From Pseudomonas sp. GM74 (GTDB taxonomy: Bacteria; Pseudomonadota; Gammaproteobacteria; Pseudomonadales; Pseudomonadaceae): a DNA stretch of 64,000 nucleotides. Position 1 is the stretch's first letter; every line of letters starts with the position of its first letter. A program made the position numbers and the translations under genes. The notes beneath the pieces are model-generated. The model made no database searches. It saw nothing but the letters and a program-made list of their open reading frames with translations, and had not been told where the DNA came from. The stretch is taken from positions 1 through 64,000 of the forward strand of contig NZ_AKJG01000003.1 of assembly GCF_000282455.1 (NCBI RefSeq). The letters are read 5' to 3'. This document shows, piece by piece, positions 63,705 to 64,000 of this stretch.

Positions 63705-64000
63705 TCCGCAAGAACCCTTCCGGAGATTTACCGCTGATTGCCGAGTCGGCCTACGTCGACAAGACGGCGATCATCTGCGGCAAAGTGGTGATCGGCGAGT
63801 TCAGTTCCATCGCCCACCGCTCGATCGTGCATGGCCCCTGCACCGTGGGCAATCGAGTATTCATCGGCTTCAACAGCGTGCTGTTCAACTGTGTGGTCGG
63901 TGACGGTTGCGTGGTGCGGCATAACTCGGTGGTCGATGGTCGTGACCTGCCTGAAGCTTTCTACGTGCCTTCCACCACGCGGATCGGCCCCAACACCGAC
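63701..64000 (+). CDS. Gamma-carbonic anhydrase-like protein (5' part)
   Basis: The first 100 codons of a left-handed beta-helix protein, cut by the window end. It begins MIRKNPSGDLPLIAESAYVD and has hexapeptide repeats (VVIGEF, CTVGNR, CVVGDGCVVRHN) with His residues in the positions used as metal ligands in gamma-carbonic anhydrases (IAHRSIVHG, RHNS). It overlaps the binding-protein stop (ATGA), so it belongs to the zinc-starvation operon and may be a substitute for zinc beta-carbonic anhydrase, using another metal. Confidence 0.88.
   Translation, partial: MIRKNPSGDLPLIAESAYVDKTAIICGKVVIGEFSSIAHRSIVHGPCTVGNRVFIGFNSVLFNCVVGDGCVVRHNSVVDGRDLPEAFYVPSTTRIGPNTD

Overview
The window is a piece of a Pseudomonas chromosome, most likely from the P. 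fluorescens group. It is GC-rich and densely packed. The proteins are typical Pseudomonas orthologues, the gene order resembles stretches of the P. aeruginosa PA53xx-PA55xx region as I remember it, and the gaps carry many copies of the GTGGGAGCGGGCTTGCTCGCGA-type extragenic palindrome (shown here in pieces in the repeat entries) that is typical of P. fluorescens relatives. I see no tRNA, rRNA, insertion sequence, phage or CRISPR array.

Layout. 0-0.75 kb: tail of one GAD-like/Tdi1-type immunity gene and a complete tandem paralogue. 0.85-4.8 kb: HU protein, rubredoxin reductase and a 56-residue rubredoxin, then ubiC-ubiA and a small secreted protein. 4.9-17.8 kb: the phosphate regulon (phoB-phoR, a CNNM/CBS transporter, an M23 peptidase, a response regulator, then phoU-pstB-pstA-pstC-pstS on the minus strand) with three recognisable Pho boxes. 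18-29.8 kb: MHS-type transporter, thioesterase, hexose-phosphate mutarotase, purE-purK behind a terminator-like leader hairpin, HypT-like regulator, aspA, alanine/glycine:sodium symporter and asparaginase.

29.9-37.6 kb: a set with a polyamine flavour (AraC regulator, acetylpolyamine amidohydrolase, polyamine-binding protein, MocR regulator, PaiB-type protein, two acetyltransferases). It is interrupted by an AT-rich segment holding an unknown gene and a relic of a second polyamine-binding-protein gene. The MocR gene has a dense cluster of DnaA-box-like nonamers in its linker. 37.7-39.4 kb: a hip toxin-antitoxin pair in the order hipA-hipB, the reverse of the E. coli order. 39.7-45.4 kb: two-subunit pyruvate carboxylase with its LysR regulator, and a HexR-like RpiR regulator with a perfect palindrome in front. 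45.5-58.1 kb: a GGDEF/EAL protein, uvrD, several membrane or unknown proteins, a Kef-type antiporter, a thioesterase, pdxY and a first COG0523 GTPase.

58.1-64.0 kb: a zinc-starvation cluster. The COG0523 GTPase zigA and a small secreted protein diverge from one Zur-type palindrome; a second Zur-type palindrome precedes a tightly overlapped operon of folE2 (zinc-independent GTP cyclohydrolase), a Zn/Mn ABC transporter (ATPase, permease, binding protein) and a gamma-carbonic anhydrase-like gene cut by the window end. Together these would raise zinc uptake, allocate zinc to client proteins and replace zinc enzymes. This cluster, the DnaA-box cluster and the polyamine region with its relic are the most interesting parts.
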